Positions 17,449-26,866 of a stretch of 50,952 nt of DNA are shown piece after piece. A model generated the notes under the pieces. The model made no database searches. It was not told where the DNA came from and saw only the letters and a program-made list of their open reading frames with translations. A program made the translations under genes and the position numbers. Each line of letters starts with the position of its first letter. Positions within the stretch are counted from its first letter, which is position 1. This stretch comes from CAYZWU01 sp964482235 (GTDB lineage Bacteria; Planctomycetota; B15-G4; CAYZWU01): NCBI GenBank assembly GCA_964482235.1, contig CAYZWU010000038.1, positions 1 through 50,952 on the forward strand, in the 5' to 3' direction.

Positions 17449-18540
17449 ATGCCTCTCAGGGAAATCGATACATTCAGCGTCTCGTTTCTCCAGGTCCTCG
17501 ACGAGACAGGAAACCTCGATGCGGCGCTGGAGCCCGATCTGGGTGAAAACGATCTCGTCGGCCTCTACCGATCGATGGTCATGGCGCGCGAAGCGGACCA
17601 GCGCATGCTCAAGCTGCAGCGGCAGGGCCGGATGGGTACGTTCGGCCCCTGCACGGGGCAGGAAGCCTCGGCCTGCGCCCCCACCTTCGCCATGACGGAG
17701 AAGGATTGGTTCGTGGGCGCCTTCCGCGAGCTCGGGGGCCGTCTGATGCGGGGCGACACGCTCTGCAACCACCTGCTCTTCTACAACGGCTTCGAGGAGG
17801 GGGCCGCCCTCCCCAGGGAGAACCGCACCCTGCCGATCTCGATCATCGTGGGCTCCCAGACGCTCCACGCGGTCGGGCTCGGCTACGCGATGAAGTACCG
17901 GGGCGAGAAGGACTCTGCCGTGGTGGTGTTCCTCGGCGACGGCGCCACGTCGGAAGGCGACTTCCACGAGGCCATGAACTTCGCCGCCGTGTGGCAGGCT
18001 CCGGTGGTCTTCATCTGCCAGAACAACCAGTGGGCCATCTCGATCCCCAGGAGCAATCAGACGCGGTCGGCAACGCTGGCGCAGAAGGCGATCGCCTACG
18101 GCATGCCCGGCATCCAGGTCGATGGAAACGATGCCCTGGCCATGTACAAGGCCACGAGGGAAGCCCTCGAACGGGCTTACGCGGGGGAAGGCCCCACCTT
18201 CATCGAGGCCGTCACCTACCGCATGATGATGCACACCACGGCCGACGACCCGACTCGCTACCGCACCGACGATGAGGTGGAAAAGTGGAAGGAGCGCGAT
18301 CCTCTCAAGAGGTTCCGGGTCTACCTCGAGAAGAAGGGGATCTGGGACGACAAGCGCCAGGAGGTTCTCGAAGCCGAGGTGAAGGCCGAGATCGATGCCA
18401 CGGTCAAGGATTTCGAGTCGCGAACGGAGTTCAAGCCGGACGCCCCCTTCGATCACGTCTTCGGCGACTCCCACGCTGAGATCGAGAGACAGCGGGCCGA
18501 GTTTCTCGACAATCTCGGAAAGGAGAAGGCCGATGCCTAA
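17449..18540 (+). CDS. pdhA: Pyruvate (2-oxo acid) dehydrogenase E1 component, alpha subunit
   Basis: 363 residues from ATG 17449 (AAAGGA upstream; the longer frame from 17353 lacks a ribosome site). The thiamine-diphosphate motif is intact: VVVFLGDGATSEGDFHEAMNFAAVWQAPVVFICQNNQWAIS (GDG...NN). GPCTGQEASACAP and GPTFIEAVTYRMMMHTTADDPTRYR are typical of E1alpha. With E1beta it forms the heterotetramer that decarboxylates pyruvate and reductively acetylates E2. First gene of five (E1alpha, E1beta, E2, E3, lipoate ligase). A branched-chain 2-oxo acid specificity cannot be excluded from sequence alone. Confidence 0.93.
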   Translation: MPLREIDTFSVSFLQVLDETGNLDAALEPDLGENDLVGLYRSMVMAREADQRMLKLQRQGRMGTFGPCTGQEASACAPTFAMTEKDWFVGAFRELGGRLMRGDTLCNHLLFYNGFEEGAALPRENRTLPISIIVGSQTLHAVGLGYAMKYRGEKDSAVVVFLGDGATSEGDFHEAMNFAAVWQAPVVFICQNNQWAISIPRSNQTRSATLAQKAIAYGMPGIQVDGNDALAMYKATREALERAYAGEGPTFIEAVTYRMMMHTTADDPTRYRTDDEVEKWKERDPLKRFRVYLEKKGIWDDKRQEVLEAEVKAEIDATVKDFESRTEFKPDAPFDHVFGDSHAEIERQRAEFLDNLGKEKADA

Positions 18541-19513
18541 GATGAACATGGTGCAAGCGATCCAGTTCGCTCTCGATCAGGAAATGTCCCGCGACGACTC
18601 GGTCATCGTCATGGGTGAAGACGTGGGGCTCGATGGAGGCGTGTTCCGGGCCACCGACGGCCTCTTCGAGAAGTACGGCACCGAGAGAGTGATTGACACG
18701 CCCCTCGCCGAGTCCGGCATTCTCGGCTCGGCGATCGGTATGGCCCTTGCCGGCCTGAAGCCTGTCGCGGAGATGCAGTTTTCCGGCTTCTCCTATCTCA
18801 TGATGCACCAGCTCGAGGGGCACGCGTCCAGGTTCCGTTCGCGGTCGCAGGGCCAGTGGACCGCTCCGCTCGTGGTCCGCATGCCCTACGGCGGCGGCGT
18901 CAGGGCGCTCGAGCACCACTCCGAGAGCCGCGAGGCCACCTACGGCCACCTGCCCGGCGTGAAGGTCGTGCTCCCCTCCACACCGCGGAACGCGCGCGGC
19001 CTGCTGGCCGCCGCCATCCGCGACGAGGACCCCGTGGTCTTCATGGAGCCGAAGAGGTCGTACCGCGCCTTCCGCGAGGAGGTGCCCGAGGAGGAAGAGA
19101 TCTTCCCGATCGGCAAGGCCTGGAAGGTGAAGGAAGGCAAGGATCTCACGCTCGTGGCCTGGGGCGCCATGATGCGGCCCACGCTCAAGGCGGCCGACGA
19201 GGTGAGCGGGAAGCGGGGGATCACGATCGATGTGATCGACCTTTGCACGATCTCGCCTCTCGACAGCGACACGATCGTGGAATCGGTGACAAGGACGGGC
19301 CGGTGCGTTATCGTGCAGGAGGCGCCCAAGTCGCTCGGCGTTGCCTCGGAGATCATCGCCCGGATCAACGAGAAGGCGCTTCTCTACCTGGAAGCGCCCG
19401 TCCGCCGGGTGGCCAACTACGACGTGGTCACGCCCTACTTCGGGCGTGAGCTGATGTACCTCCCGACGCCGGAACGAATCGCGAGAGCCATCGAGGAAAC
19501 CCTCGATTTTTAG
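18533..19513 (+). CDS. pdhB: Pyruvate (2-oxo acid) dehydrogenase E1 component, beta subunit
   Basis: 326 residues, beginning MPKMNMVQAIQFALDQEMSRDDSVIVMGEDVGLDGGVFRAT, the standard E1beta opening. The C-terminus VANYDVVTPYFGRELMYLPTPERIARAIEETLDF is also diagnostic. Its ATG at 18533 lies inside the last codons of pdhA (8-bp overlap), behind AAGGAG, which implies translational coupling for equal subunit supply. It forms the alpha2beta2 E1 enzyme. Confidence 0.93.
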   Translation: MPKMNMVQAIQFALDQEMSRDDSVIVMGEDVGLDGGVFRATDGLFEKYGTERVIDTPLAESGILGSAIGMALAGLKPVAEMQFSGFSYLMMHQLEGHASRFRSRSQGQWTAPLVVRMPYGGGVRALEHHSESREATYGHLPGVKVVLPSTPRNARGLLAAAIRDEDPVVFMEPKRSYRAFREEVPEEEEIFPIGKAWKVKEGKDLTLVAWGAMMRPTLKAADEVSGKRGITIDVIDLCTISPLDSDTIVESVTRTGRCVIVQEAPKSLGVASEIIARINEKALLYLEAPVRRVANYDVVTPYFGRELMYLPTPERIARAIEETLDF

Positions 19514-19523
19514 GAGATATACC

Positions 19524-20846
19524 GTGTACAAGTTCAATCTGCCCGATCTCGGCGAAGGAATTCACGAAGGTGAGATCCTCAAATGGTATGTCGAGCCGGG
19601 CCACGAAATCAAGGAGGACGAGCCGCTCGTCGACATCGAGACCGACAAGGCGGCCGTGACGATCCCCTCGCCCAGGGGAGGCACGCTGGTCTCCAGGAAC
19701 GGCAACGTGGGAGACCTGGTTCTCGTGGGAAACGTGCTGGCCGAGATCGAGACGGACGGGGAAGCCGCCATCGAAGGGACGACCGCTGCCGAAGAGCCTG
19801 AAGCCGCGGCGCCCGCACCGGAAGCGCAGCCTCCAGTGGAAGCGAAGCCGGCTGCACCGGCGGCTGCCGGCCCCGTGCCCGCCGCCCCGGCCACGCGCCG
19901 GCTGGCCCGGGAGCTCGGCATCGACATCCGCCGGGTTCCGGCCACCGGACCGGGCGGCCGCGTCACACCGGACGACGTGCGGCGTTTCGTCGAGGGGGTC
20001 GTGCCCGCAGCAGAGGCGGAAGCCGTCCCGGCGACAGAGCGGCCCGGGACGGAAGAAGCCGCCGTGGCCGAGTTCGCTGCTCACGCCGCTTCGGCGATTC
20101 CCTTCCTCGACATCGAGCCCCTTCCCGACTTCGAGCAGTGGGGACCGGTGGAAAAGGAGTCCCTGCGCTCGATCCGCAGGAAGGTGGCGCACAAGATGGT
20201 CACCTCCATGACCCTGGTGCCCCACGTGGCGCACATGGACGAGGCCGACGTGACCCTCCTCGAGGAGTTCCGCATTCGCGAGAAGGAGCGGCGCGCCGGC
20301 AAGCCCGGCGGGCAGCTCACCCTGCTCTCCTTCGTCCTCAAGGCGGTCACCTCGGGACTCAAGGCGGCTCCGTCCTTCAACGCGAGCCTCGATCCGTTCA
20401 GGGAGGAGATCGTCTTCAAGAAGTACTACAACATCGGCATCGCCGTGGACACGGGCAAGGGGCTCGTGGTCCCCGTGATCCGCGACACGGACCGCAAGAG
20501 CATCATCCAGATCTCGGCAGGGATCGAGGAAGTGGCCGGCCGCGCCCGGGAAGGACAGCTCGACGTCTCCGAGCTGCGCGGCGGCACCTTCACCATCACC
20601 AACGTGGGCCCCCTGGGCGGCACGGCCCTGATTCCCACGATCAACTATCCCGAGGTGGCGATCCTCGGAATGGGACGGGTGCAGGAGAAGCCGGTCGTCC
20701 GCGACGGGCAGATCGTCATCAGGAAGATCCTTCCCCTGACGCTCGCCTTCGACCACCGGATCGCCGACGGCGCCGACGCGGCCCGCTTCGTGAGCGAGCT
20801 GGCCAGGCAGCTCTCGGATCCCAACCTGCTGCTGCTCGAGACATAG
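19524..20846 (+). CDS. pdhC: Dihydrolipoamide acyltransferase (E2)
   Basis: 440 residues starting at GTG 19524 after TAGGAGATATACC. One lipoyl domain (residues 1-75; lipoylated Lys42 in IETDKAAV), an Ala/Pro/Glu-rich linker (about 80-120), a peripheral-subunit-binding domain (ATRRLARELGIDIRRVPATGPGGRVTPDDV, about 122-155), a second linker, and the catalytic domain from about 210, with the active-site motif DHRIADGADAARF near the end. It carries the acyl group on its lipoyl arm and transfers it to CoA. Only one lipoyl domain is present, as in most Gram-positive and branched-chain types. Confidence 0.93.
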   Translation: MYKFNLPDLGEGIHEGEILKWYVEPGHEIKEDEPLVDIETDKAAVTIPSPRGGTLVSRNGNVGDLVLVGNVLAEIETDGEAAIEGTTAAEEPEAAAPAPEAQPPVEAKPAAPAAAGPVPAAPATRRLARELGIDIRRVPATGPGGRVTPDDVRRFVEGVVPAAEAEAVPATERPGTEEAAVAEFAAHAASAIPFLDIEPLPDFEQWGPVEKESLRSIRRKVAHKMVTSMTLVPHVAHMDEADVTLLEEFRIREKERRAGKPGGQLTLLSFVLKAVTSGLKAAPSFNASLDPFREEIVFKKYYNIGIAVDTGKGLVVPVIRDTDRKSIIQISAGIEEVAGRAREGQLDVSELRGGTFTITNVGPLGGTALIPTINYPEVAILGMGRVQEKPVVRDGQIVIRKILPLTLAFDHRIADGADAARFVSELARQLSDPNLLLLET

Positions 20847-20862
20847 GTCAGGAGGCTAAAAG

Positions 20863-22284
20863 ATGGTAATGGGAAGCCTGAAACAGGAGACGGACCTGGT
20901 CGTGATCGGCGGCGGGCCGGGCGGGTACGTGGCCGCCATCCGCGCGGCCGACCTCGGCCTCGACGTGGCCTTGATCGAGGAGCGGAAGGACCTGGGCGGC
21001 ACCTGCCTGCTCGAGGGCTGCATCCCTTCCAAGACGCTGATCCACGCTGTGGAGCTGGCCGAGAGCGCCCGGCATGCCGGCGACATCGGTCTCACCTTCG
21101 AGGGGATCCGGCTGGACCGGGAGAAGCTGCGCAGCTGGACCGGCTCCGTGGTCGACACTCTCTCCAACGGTGTGAGGGGGCTGCTCGATCGGCGGGGCGT
21201 CGAGGTGATCAAGGGACGGGCGCGCTTCACGAGCAATCACGACATCGCGATCGAGGGTTCGGACACCGCGGCGATCGAGTTCAAGAACGCGATCATCGCC
21301 ACGGGGTCCAGCATCAACGAGATCCCGGAATCCTACGACCTGCCGGTCTGGTCGTCGGCTGACGCGCTGAAGCTTCACGAGATCCCGGAGCGGCTTCTCG
21401 TGGTGGGCGGCGGCTACATCGGCCTGGAGATGGGTCTCGTCTATGCCGGCCTGGGATCGAAGGTGACCATGGTCGAGTTCTTCCCCAGGCTCCTGATGGG
21501 CGCCGACGCCGACCTGGTCAACGTGGTGGTGAAGCACTGCAGGGACCGGTTCGAGGAGATCCTCGTGGACTCGAAGGTGACGGGCCTTGCGAAGAACGAT
21601 GCCGGCTACACCGTTTCGATCGACATGGACGGCGAGACGATCGAGCGCAAGGCGGACCAGGTGCTCGTGGCCGTGGGCCGCAAGCCCAACACGAAGGACC
21701 TGGGTCTCGAGAACACGAAGATCGAGCCGAACGAGCAGGGCGTGATCGAGGTGAACGAGGAGGGAAGAACGGCCGAACCGCACATCTTCGCCATCGGCGA
21801 CGTGACGCCCGGGCCGATGCTGGCGCACAAGGCCAGCCGGGAGGCCAAGGTGGCGGCCGAGGTGATCTGCGGGCAGCCTTCGGCCTTCGACAACCGGGCC
21901 GTGCCGGCCGTGATCTTCACCGATCCGGAGATCGCCTGGGTCGGCCTCACCGAGAGGGAGGCGAAGGAGCAGAACCTGAAACCGAACCTGGGACGCTTTC
22001 CTCTTACTGCCCTGGGACGAGCGCGCACCCTGGGGCGCACAGAGGGTTTCGTCAAGATTCTCTCCGATCCGGAGTCCGGAATCGTGCTCGGCGTGGGTAT
22101 CGTGGGTCCCCAGGCGTCGGAGCTTATCTCCGAGGGATCGCTGGCCATCGAGATGGGCGCCACCCTCGAGGACCTGATGGTGACGATCCACCCCCACCCC
22201 ACCCTGTCCGAGGCGTTGATGGAGGCGGCCGAGGCGGCTGCGGGCAGCGCGATCCACATCGACAGACGCAAGAAGAAGAAGTGA
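20863..22284 (+). CDS. lpdA: Dihydrolipoamide dehydrogenase (E3)
   Basis: 473 residues. FAD-binding GGGPGGYVAA at residue 16, redox-active disulfide GGTCLLEGCIPSK (Cys48, Cys53), NAD-binding GGGYIGLEMG, FAD motif TAEPHIFAIGDVTPG, and the C-terminal active-site HPHPTLSEA. It reoxidises the lipoyl groups of E2 with NAD+. The ATG has an AGGAGG site 7 bases upstream. It ends in a lysine-rich tail (RRKKKK) and overlaps the next start by four bases (GTGA). Confidence 0.95.
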   Translation: MVMGSLKQETDLVVIGGGPGGYVAAIRAADLGLDVALIEERKDLGGTCLLEGCIPSKTLIHAVELAESARHAGDIGLTFEGIRLDREKLRSWTGSVVDTLSNGVRGLLDRRGVEVIKGRARFTSNHDIAIEGSDTAAIEFKNAIIATGSSINEIPESYDLPVWSSADALKLHEIPERLLVVGGGYIGLEMGLVYAGLGSKVTMVEFFPRLLMGADADLVNVVVKHCRDRFEEILVDSKVTGLAKNDAGYTVSIDMDGETIERKADQVLVAVGRKPNTKDLGLENTKIEPNEQGVIEVNEEGRTAEPHIFAIGDVTPGPMLAHKASREAKVAAEVICGQPSAFDNRAVPAVIFTDPEIAWVGLTEREAKEQNLKPNLGRFPLTALGRARTLGRTEGFVKILSDPESGIVLGVGIVGPQASELISEGSLAIEMGATLEDLMVTIHPHPTLSEALMEAAEAAAGSAIHIDRRKKKK

Positions 22285-22967
22285 GCCCTTTCGACTTTCA
22301 CGGGATAGCCGAAAGAATGGATGCCGAACAGCTTCCGATCAGCGCCTACGACCTCGATGACGACCTCATCGCCGAGACGCGGCGCGACGGGAGGCCGCGG
22401 CTTCGGATCTACCGGCCGCAGGAGACGATGGTGGTGCTCGGGCGCGGCAGCAAGCCCGAGTTGGAAATCGACGCCGACCGCTGCGCGGCCGAGGGGATCG
22501 CGCTCTTCAAGCGACGGGGAGGCGGGTGTTCCGTGGTTCTCGATCCCGGCAACATCGTGATCTCCCTCGTCCTCCCCGTTCAGGGAATCGGAAAAAGCAA
22601 GCAGTACCTGCAGAGCCTCACCGGCTGGGTCATCGAAGGTCTCGAAAAGATCGGCATCCACGGGGCCCAATGCGACGGCATCTCGGATCTTGTCCTCGAC
22701 GGCAGGAAGCTGGGCGGGTCGTGCCTCTACCGGTCGAAGGAAATCCTCTTCTACTCGGCCACGCTCCTGGTGTCTCCCGATCTCGGGAAGATCGATTGCT
22801 GTCTGAAGCACCCGCCCCGCGAGCCGGACTACAGGGCCGGCAGGGCGCACGGCGAGTTCCTCGGTGCGCTGTCGCCGCGATACTGGAGCAGGAGCGCCGA
22901 GGAGCTGACCGAGGCGCTCCGCGGCGTTCTCCTTCCGGGTGCGGCCGTAAAGGCGCTGAAAGAGTAG
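22281..22967 (+). CDS. lplA: Lipoate-protein ligase A-like protein
   Basis: 228 residues of the LplA/LipB catalytic fold: VVLGRGSKPELEID, the RRGGGCSVVLDPGNI motif (the RRxxGGGxVxH region of LplA, with Cys-Ser here), and the catalytic Lys143 in LDGRKLGGSCLYR. It would attach lipoate (or octanoate) to the E2 lipoyl domain. It lacks the C-terminal accessory domain of E. coli LplA, so it could be a LipM-like octanoyltransferase or a bipartite ligase. It starts at GTG overlapping the lpdA stop, so the operon brings its own E2-modifying enzyme. The stop codon TAG touches a long inverted repeat. Confidence 0.85.
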   Translation: MSPFDFHGIAERMDAEQLPISAYDLDDDLIAETRRDGRPRLRIYRPQETMVVLGRGSKPELEIDADRCAAEGIALFKRRGGGCSVVLDPGNIVISLVLPVQGIGKSKQYLQSLTGWVIEGLEKIGIHGAQCDGISDLVLDGRKLGGSCLYRSKEILFYSATLLVSPDLGKIDCCLKHPPREPDYRAGRAHGEFLGALSPRYWSRSAEELTEALRGVLLPGAAVKALKE

Positions 22968-23076
22968 ATACCGAGCCCAGATACCGAGCCCGCGCAATCT
23001 CCGCCATATTCGCAGGTCTGGCGCCTGCCATTTCGGGGCATCAGTACTGCGAATATGGCGGAGATTGCGCGGGCTC
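22967..23076. repeat. Long inverted repeat after lplA (dispersed element, copy 2)
   Basis: Perfect 30-nt arms, 22986-23015 and 23047-23076, with the same core as 5770-5880 (GAGCCCGCGCAATCTC...ATATTCG). The outer part GATACCGAGCCC is duplicated in tandem on the left side (22967-22978 and 22980-22991). The centres of the two elements differ except for TCAGTAC. The element begins at the last base of the lplA stop codon. Confidence 0.9.
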
Positions 23077-23195
23077 ATATCGCCCATTTTTCCGCAACCT
23101 TCGATCAGCCTTGATGTATACTATAGTGACGTAACAACGCCGCGGCCTGCAACATCACGGATGCAAAGGGACATTTCCTGAAAAGGAGAATTGCC

Positions 23196-25676
23196 ATGAT
23201 CAGGGCGTTGATCTTCTGCCTGTGCTGTCTCTCAACCGCTGTCATGACTGCTTCAGGCGCCGAAAGTCCGAGCCAGAAATCACCAACCTCCCAGGTTTGC
23301 ATGGAGCAAAAGCTCGGCAGCCTCCCCCTCTACTTCATCGAGAACCAGGGGCAGGTCGACAGCGATGAGGCGGCATTCTACATCAAGGGAGACGACAAGA
23401 CGCTCTACTTCACATCCAGTGGTCTCACCATCGCCATGGTGCAGAAGAAGGGCGGCGAGAATCAACGCTGGACCATGACCCTCGAATTCGAGGGCGCGAG
23501 CCCCGTCGAGCCCCGCGGTGAGAACCGGCAGAGAGCCGTGTTCAGCTACTTCAAGGGCGATCAGGCGGAGTGGAATACCGGTCTTCCCACTTACAGCCGC
23601 ATCGTGTACGACAATCTCTGGCCCGGCATCGACCTGGTCTTTTCCGGCACCACGAGCGAGCTCAAGTACGAGTTCGTCGTGGCACCGGGCGCCGATCCGG
23701 ATGCGGTCCGGCTGGTCTATCGGGGGGCAACCGACGTCTTCGTGCAAGAGACCGGCGAGCTCGTGGCATCCTGCCCGGCCGGTGTCCTCGAGGACGGTGT
23801 TCCCGTCGCTTATCAGGAAATCGACGGCAGGAAGAGGGATGTGTCCATGCGTTATTCCCTCGATGCGCATGACCGGCAAGGTGCGGTTACTGTAGGCTTC
23901 GATCTGGGTGACTACGACGCCAAGGAAGAGCTCATCCTCGATCCGGCATTCATCGTCTACTGCGGGTACATCGGCGGCAGCGAAAGCGAGTACGGTGAGT
24001 CGATCGCCGTGGACGGGCAGGGCAACGCCTACGTGGTCGGGAGGACGGGGTCCACCGAGGCAAGCTTTCCGGTGACCGTGGGACCCGACCTGAGCTACAA
24101 CGGTTATACCTATGACGTTTTCGTGGCCAAGGTCAATTCCCAGGGAACAGGACTCGATTACTGCGGCTACATCGGCGGTGGCAGCTACGAGTACAGCTGT
24201 GACATCGCCGTGGACGACCAGGGCAGTGCCTACGTGACGGGATTCACGGAAAGCGGTCCGAGTTCCTTTCCGGTTCTTGCCGGTCCCGACCTCACATACA
24301 ACGGAGGCGGCGACGCTTTTGTGGCCAAGGTGAACGCCCAGGGAACGGGGCTCGAATACTGCGGCTATATCGGCGGCAACGACTATGACGTCGGTCGTGG
24401 CATCGCCGTGGACGGGCAGGGGCAGGCATACGTGACAGGGAACACCGAATCCGATGAGCTCACCTTCCCGGTGAAGGTCGGTCCCGACCTCTTCTTCAAC
24501 GGCGGATCGTGGCAAGGTGACGCCTTTGTCGCCCGGTTGAACGCCCAGGGAACGGGGCTCGAATACTGCGGCTATATTGGCGGCGACGATAGCGACGTCG
24601 GCTACGACATCGCCCTGGACGGGCAGGGGCAGGCATACGTGACAGGGAGCACCGAGTCCGACGAGCTCACCTTCCCGAAGAAGGTGGGCCCCGACCTCAC
24701 ATACAACGGAGATGGAGACGCTTTCGTGGCCAGGGTGGATGCCCAGGGCACGGGACTCGAATACTGCGGCTACATCGGCGGCGACGAGACCGACGGCGGC
24801 TACGGCATCGCCGTGGACATGCAGGGGCAGGCATACGTGACGGGGAATACTTCGTCCGACGAGCTCACCTTCCCGGTGAAGGTGGGCCCCGACCTCACAT
24901 ACAACGGAGCATTATTTTTTGGTGGGGACGCCTACGTGGCCAAGGTGAACGCCCAAGGGTCGGGGCTCGAATACTGCGGCTACATCGGCGGCTCCTCGCA
25001 TGACACAAGCCAAAGCATCGCTGTGGACACGCAGGGCAGTGCCTTCGTGGCGGGATACACGGAATCAGGCGCAACGACCTTCCCCGTGACAGGGGGGCCG
25101 GACCTCTTCTTCAGGGGCGATAGCGACGCTTTCGTGGCCCGCGTGAAAAACCAGGGAACCGGTCTTGATTATTGCGGATATATCGGCGGAAGATACTATG
25201 ACAAAGGTCACGGCATCGCCCTGGATACCCAGGGCAACGCCTACGTGGTGGGCAGGACGAACTCTTCCGAATCGCAGGGCTTTCCCATCATCGCGGGACC
25301 CGAACTAACCTACGACGGCTCTTACGACACCTTTGTCGCCAAGATCGAGTACACTCCCGGCCTCTTTCTTCAGATCGATCCCGATCCGCTAGATGCGGGC
25401 AGGAACGGAACGTTCGCCGTGACAAACGGCCAACCCAATGCGGACACCTGGATCGCCTTCAGCCTCACCGGGCCGGGCTCTACCTGGATCCCGCCGCTGA
25501 ACGTGACCATCGACCTGGCCCCTCCGATCCTGCACCTGGGTCCCATGCAGACGGACAGCGAGGGAAAGGTCTTCTGGCTCGTAACCGTTCCGATCTTCGC
25601 CTCGGGAAGTAGCATCTGGCTGCAGGGCGTGCAGTACGGGCAGACGTCGAACGTCGTCGCCACGTCGGTGCAGTGA
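23196..25676 (+). CDS. Secreted SBBP (beta-propeller) repeat protein
   Basis: 826 residues with a signal peptide (MIRALIFCLCCLSTAVMTASG). Residues about 30-250 are the domain that precedes SBBP repeats (YFIENQGQVDSDEAAFYIKG, GLTIAMVQKK, IVYDNLWPGIDLVFSGTTSELKYEFVVAPGADPDAVRLVYRGA). Then follow seven repeats of 63-69 residues from about 253 to 715, each of the form (L/V)xYCGYIGG...IAVDxQGxAYVTGxTxSxxxxFPVxxGPDLxYNGxxDAFVAKVNAQGTG, and a beta-rich tail of about 110 residues. The ATG has AAAAGGAG upstream. The repeats are also similar at DNA level, which suggests recent internal duplication. An exported adhesin or binding role is inferred. Confidence 0.88.
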   Translation: MIRALIFCLCCLSTAVMTASGAESPSQKSPTSQVCMEQKLGSLPLYFIENQGQVDSDEAAFYIKGDDKTLYFTSSGLTIAMVQKKGGENQRWTMTLEFEGASPVEPRGENRQRAVFSYFKGDQAEWNTGLPTYSRIVYDNLWPGIDLVFSGTTSELKYEFVVAPGADPDAVRLVYRGATDVFVQETGELVASCPAGVLEDGVPVAYQEIDGRKRDVSMRYSLDAHDRQGAVTVGFDLGDYDAKEELILDPAFIVYCGYIGGSESEYGESIAVDGQGNAYVVGRTGSTEASFPVTVGPDLSYNGYTYDVFVAKVNSQGTGLDYCGYIGGGSYEYSCDIAVDDQGSAYVTGFTESGPSSFPVLAGPDLTYNGGGDAFVAKVNAQGTGLEYCGYIGGNDYDVGRGIAVDGQGQAYVTGNTESDELTFPVKVGPDLFFNGGSWQGDAFVARLNAQGTGLEYCGYIGGDDSDVGYDIALDGQGQAYVTGSTESDELTFPKKVGPDLTYNGDGDAFVARVDAQGTGLEYCGYIGGDETDGGYGIAVDMQGQAYVTGNTSSDELTFPVKVGPDLTYNGALFFGGDAYVAKVNAQGSGLEYCGYIGGSSHDTSQSIAVDTQGSAFVAGYTESGATTFPVTGGPDLFFRGDSDAFVARVKNQGTGLDYCGYIGGRYYDKGHGIALDTQGNAYVVGRTNSSESQGFPIIAGPELTYDGSYDTFVAKIEYTPGLFLQIDPDPLDAGRNGTFAVTNGQPNADTWIAFSLTGPGSTWIPPLNVTIDLAPPILHLGPMQTDSEGKVFWLVTVPIFASGSSIWLQGVQYGQTSNVVATSVQ

Positions 25677-25703
25677 TCCTGTCTCCGCACAGGCTGGAAT
25701 CGA

Positions 25704-26822
25704 TCAAGCATAACCCTTATGCAGCAGCCACAGCTTCAGGAAGGGATTCGAGAATTTGTATTCCCTTGGAGTGCGAAAGATCAGCCGGCGCTGACAGAGA
25801 CGAGTCAATGCACGCTTCACGGAACTGGGATGGGTGATTCCCGTTGCGAGCAGGAATCCTTTGCCAAGAACCGAACGACCTCCCTCTCTGGCCAATACTG
25901 CGAGGACCCTGAGTTGTTGTGCAGACAAATCAGTGACAATCGATTCGTAGGCTCGTGATTCGTTGCAAAAGATCTCCTCCAACGCAGGGCCCACCTGGTC
26001 CCTGGTCACCTCACGATCCAGCGTGACGTCCCACAGAGCGGCGCAAAGCTGTTGAATATCGCCCGGGACGCTGTCACAGATTCGAAGGACCTCCGACAGA
26101 AGGTCCTTGGCTACTCTTTTGCCGCCGGCCTGGAAACGCGAGGCCAGAAAACCCTGGAAGTCGTCGAAATCCTTCGCGGCAACCTCGACGAAATCGGCGG
26201 ACTTATGGAGAGGACTCCGTTCATCTGCGAACAACTGCCACATATCATTCCGGACACTGCCGGCGAACACGAAAGGCGTGCTTCCCATGAACTGGATCCG
26301 CCCCCGCAGGACGGCGAGAAGAGCGTTGGCTTCCGGTATCTTTGCCACCTCCTGGAATTCATCGAAAACGACGACCGGTTTTCTTTTCGCCGCCAGATCT
26401 TTCACGACGCCGAGCAATCCCACGAGACTCTCGGGGTTGTAGACATCCGGTGCAACGGTTGGGGTGAGTGTCGGCAGGCCGGTCACTGGATCGGCCGACA
26501 TTGACACGGTCAATCGCGGAAGTGCTTTCAAGAGACGTTCGAGGACAGAAGCATGCCGGTCCATACTGCCCAGGGACTGAACGCCGCGCGTCAGGAAATC
26601 CTGACCGCTCTTGATTCCCAGAAAATCAACATACCAGACCTTGTAAGTGCGGCGGCGGGCTGCAACGTTCCAGATCAGCGATGTCTTCCCAACGCGGCGG
26701 TTCCCAAGAACGACAGTATTCTGACCACGCTGGATGCGACTTTTCAGTCGACGTTCGAGTGCTGTCCGAGGACAGTACGCCTCATTCTCGACGACCTGGC
26801 CGAAACGAAACGGATTTTGCAT
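25704..26822 (-). CDS. Archaeal-type AAA+/STAND ATPase, paralog of the gene at 2749
   Basis: 372 residues if started at ATG 26822 (MQNPFRFGQVVENEAYCPR), which matches the start of the paralog at 2749; ATG 26840 and GTG 26849 are alternatives. Walker A GNRRVGKTS sits at the same position (40-48) as in the paralog. Walker B is KPVVVFDEFQEV, followed by FVFAGSVRNDM. The C-terminus (LGKGFLLATGITHPSSVKRALTRLCQRRLIFRTPREYKFSNPFLKLWLL) is again a winged helix. The function of the family is unsettled. It is convergent with the SBBP gene (27 bp between stops). Upstream tandem repeats (26867-26890) suggest repression. Confidence 0.83.
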   Translation of the reverse strand: MQNPFRFGQVVENEAYCPRTALERRLKSRIQRGQNTVVLGNRRVGKTSLIWNVAARRRTYKVWYVDFLGIKSGQDFLTRGVQSLGSMDRHASVLERLLKALPRLTVSMSADPVTGLPTLTPTVAPDVYNPESLVGLLGVVKDLAAKRKPVVVFDEFQEVAKIPEANALLAVLRGRIQFMGSTPFVFAGSVRNDMWQLFADERSPLHKSADFVEVAAKDFDDFQGFLASRFQAGGKRVAKDLLSEVLRICDSVPGDIQQLCAALWDVTLDREVTRDQVGPALEEIFCNESRAYESIVTDLSAQQLRVLAVLAREGGRSVLGKGFLLATGITHPSSVKRALTRLCQRRLIFRTPREYKFSNPFLKLWLLHKGYA

Positions 26823-26866
26823 CCGGGAGTTCTTTTTCATGAGAAGCACGATACATTATTACACAG

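Noticed and set aside
23955..25340. CRISPR-like repeat array
   Set aside because: The repeats are long, imperfect and in frame within a protein gene; they encode SBBP units.
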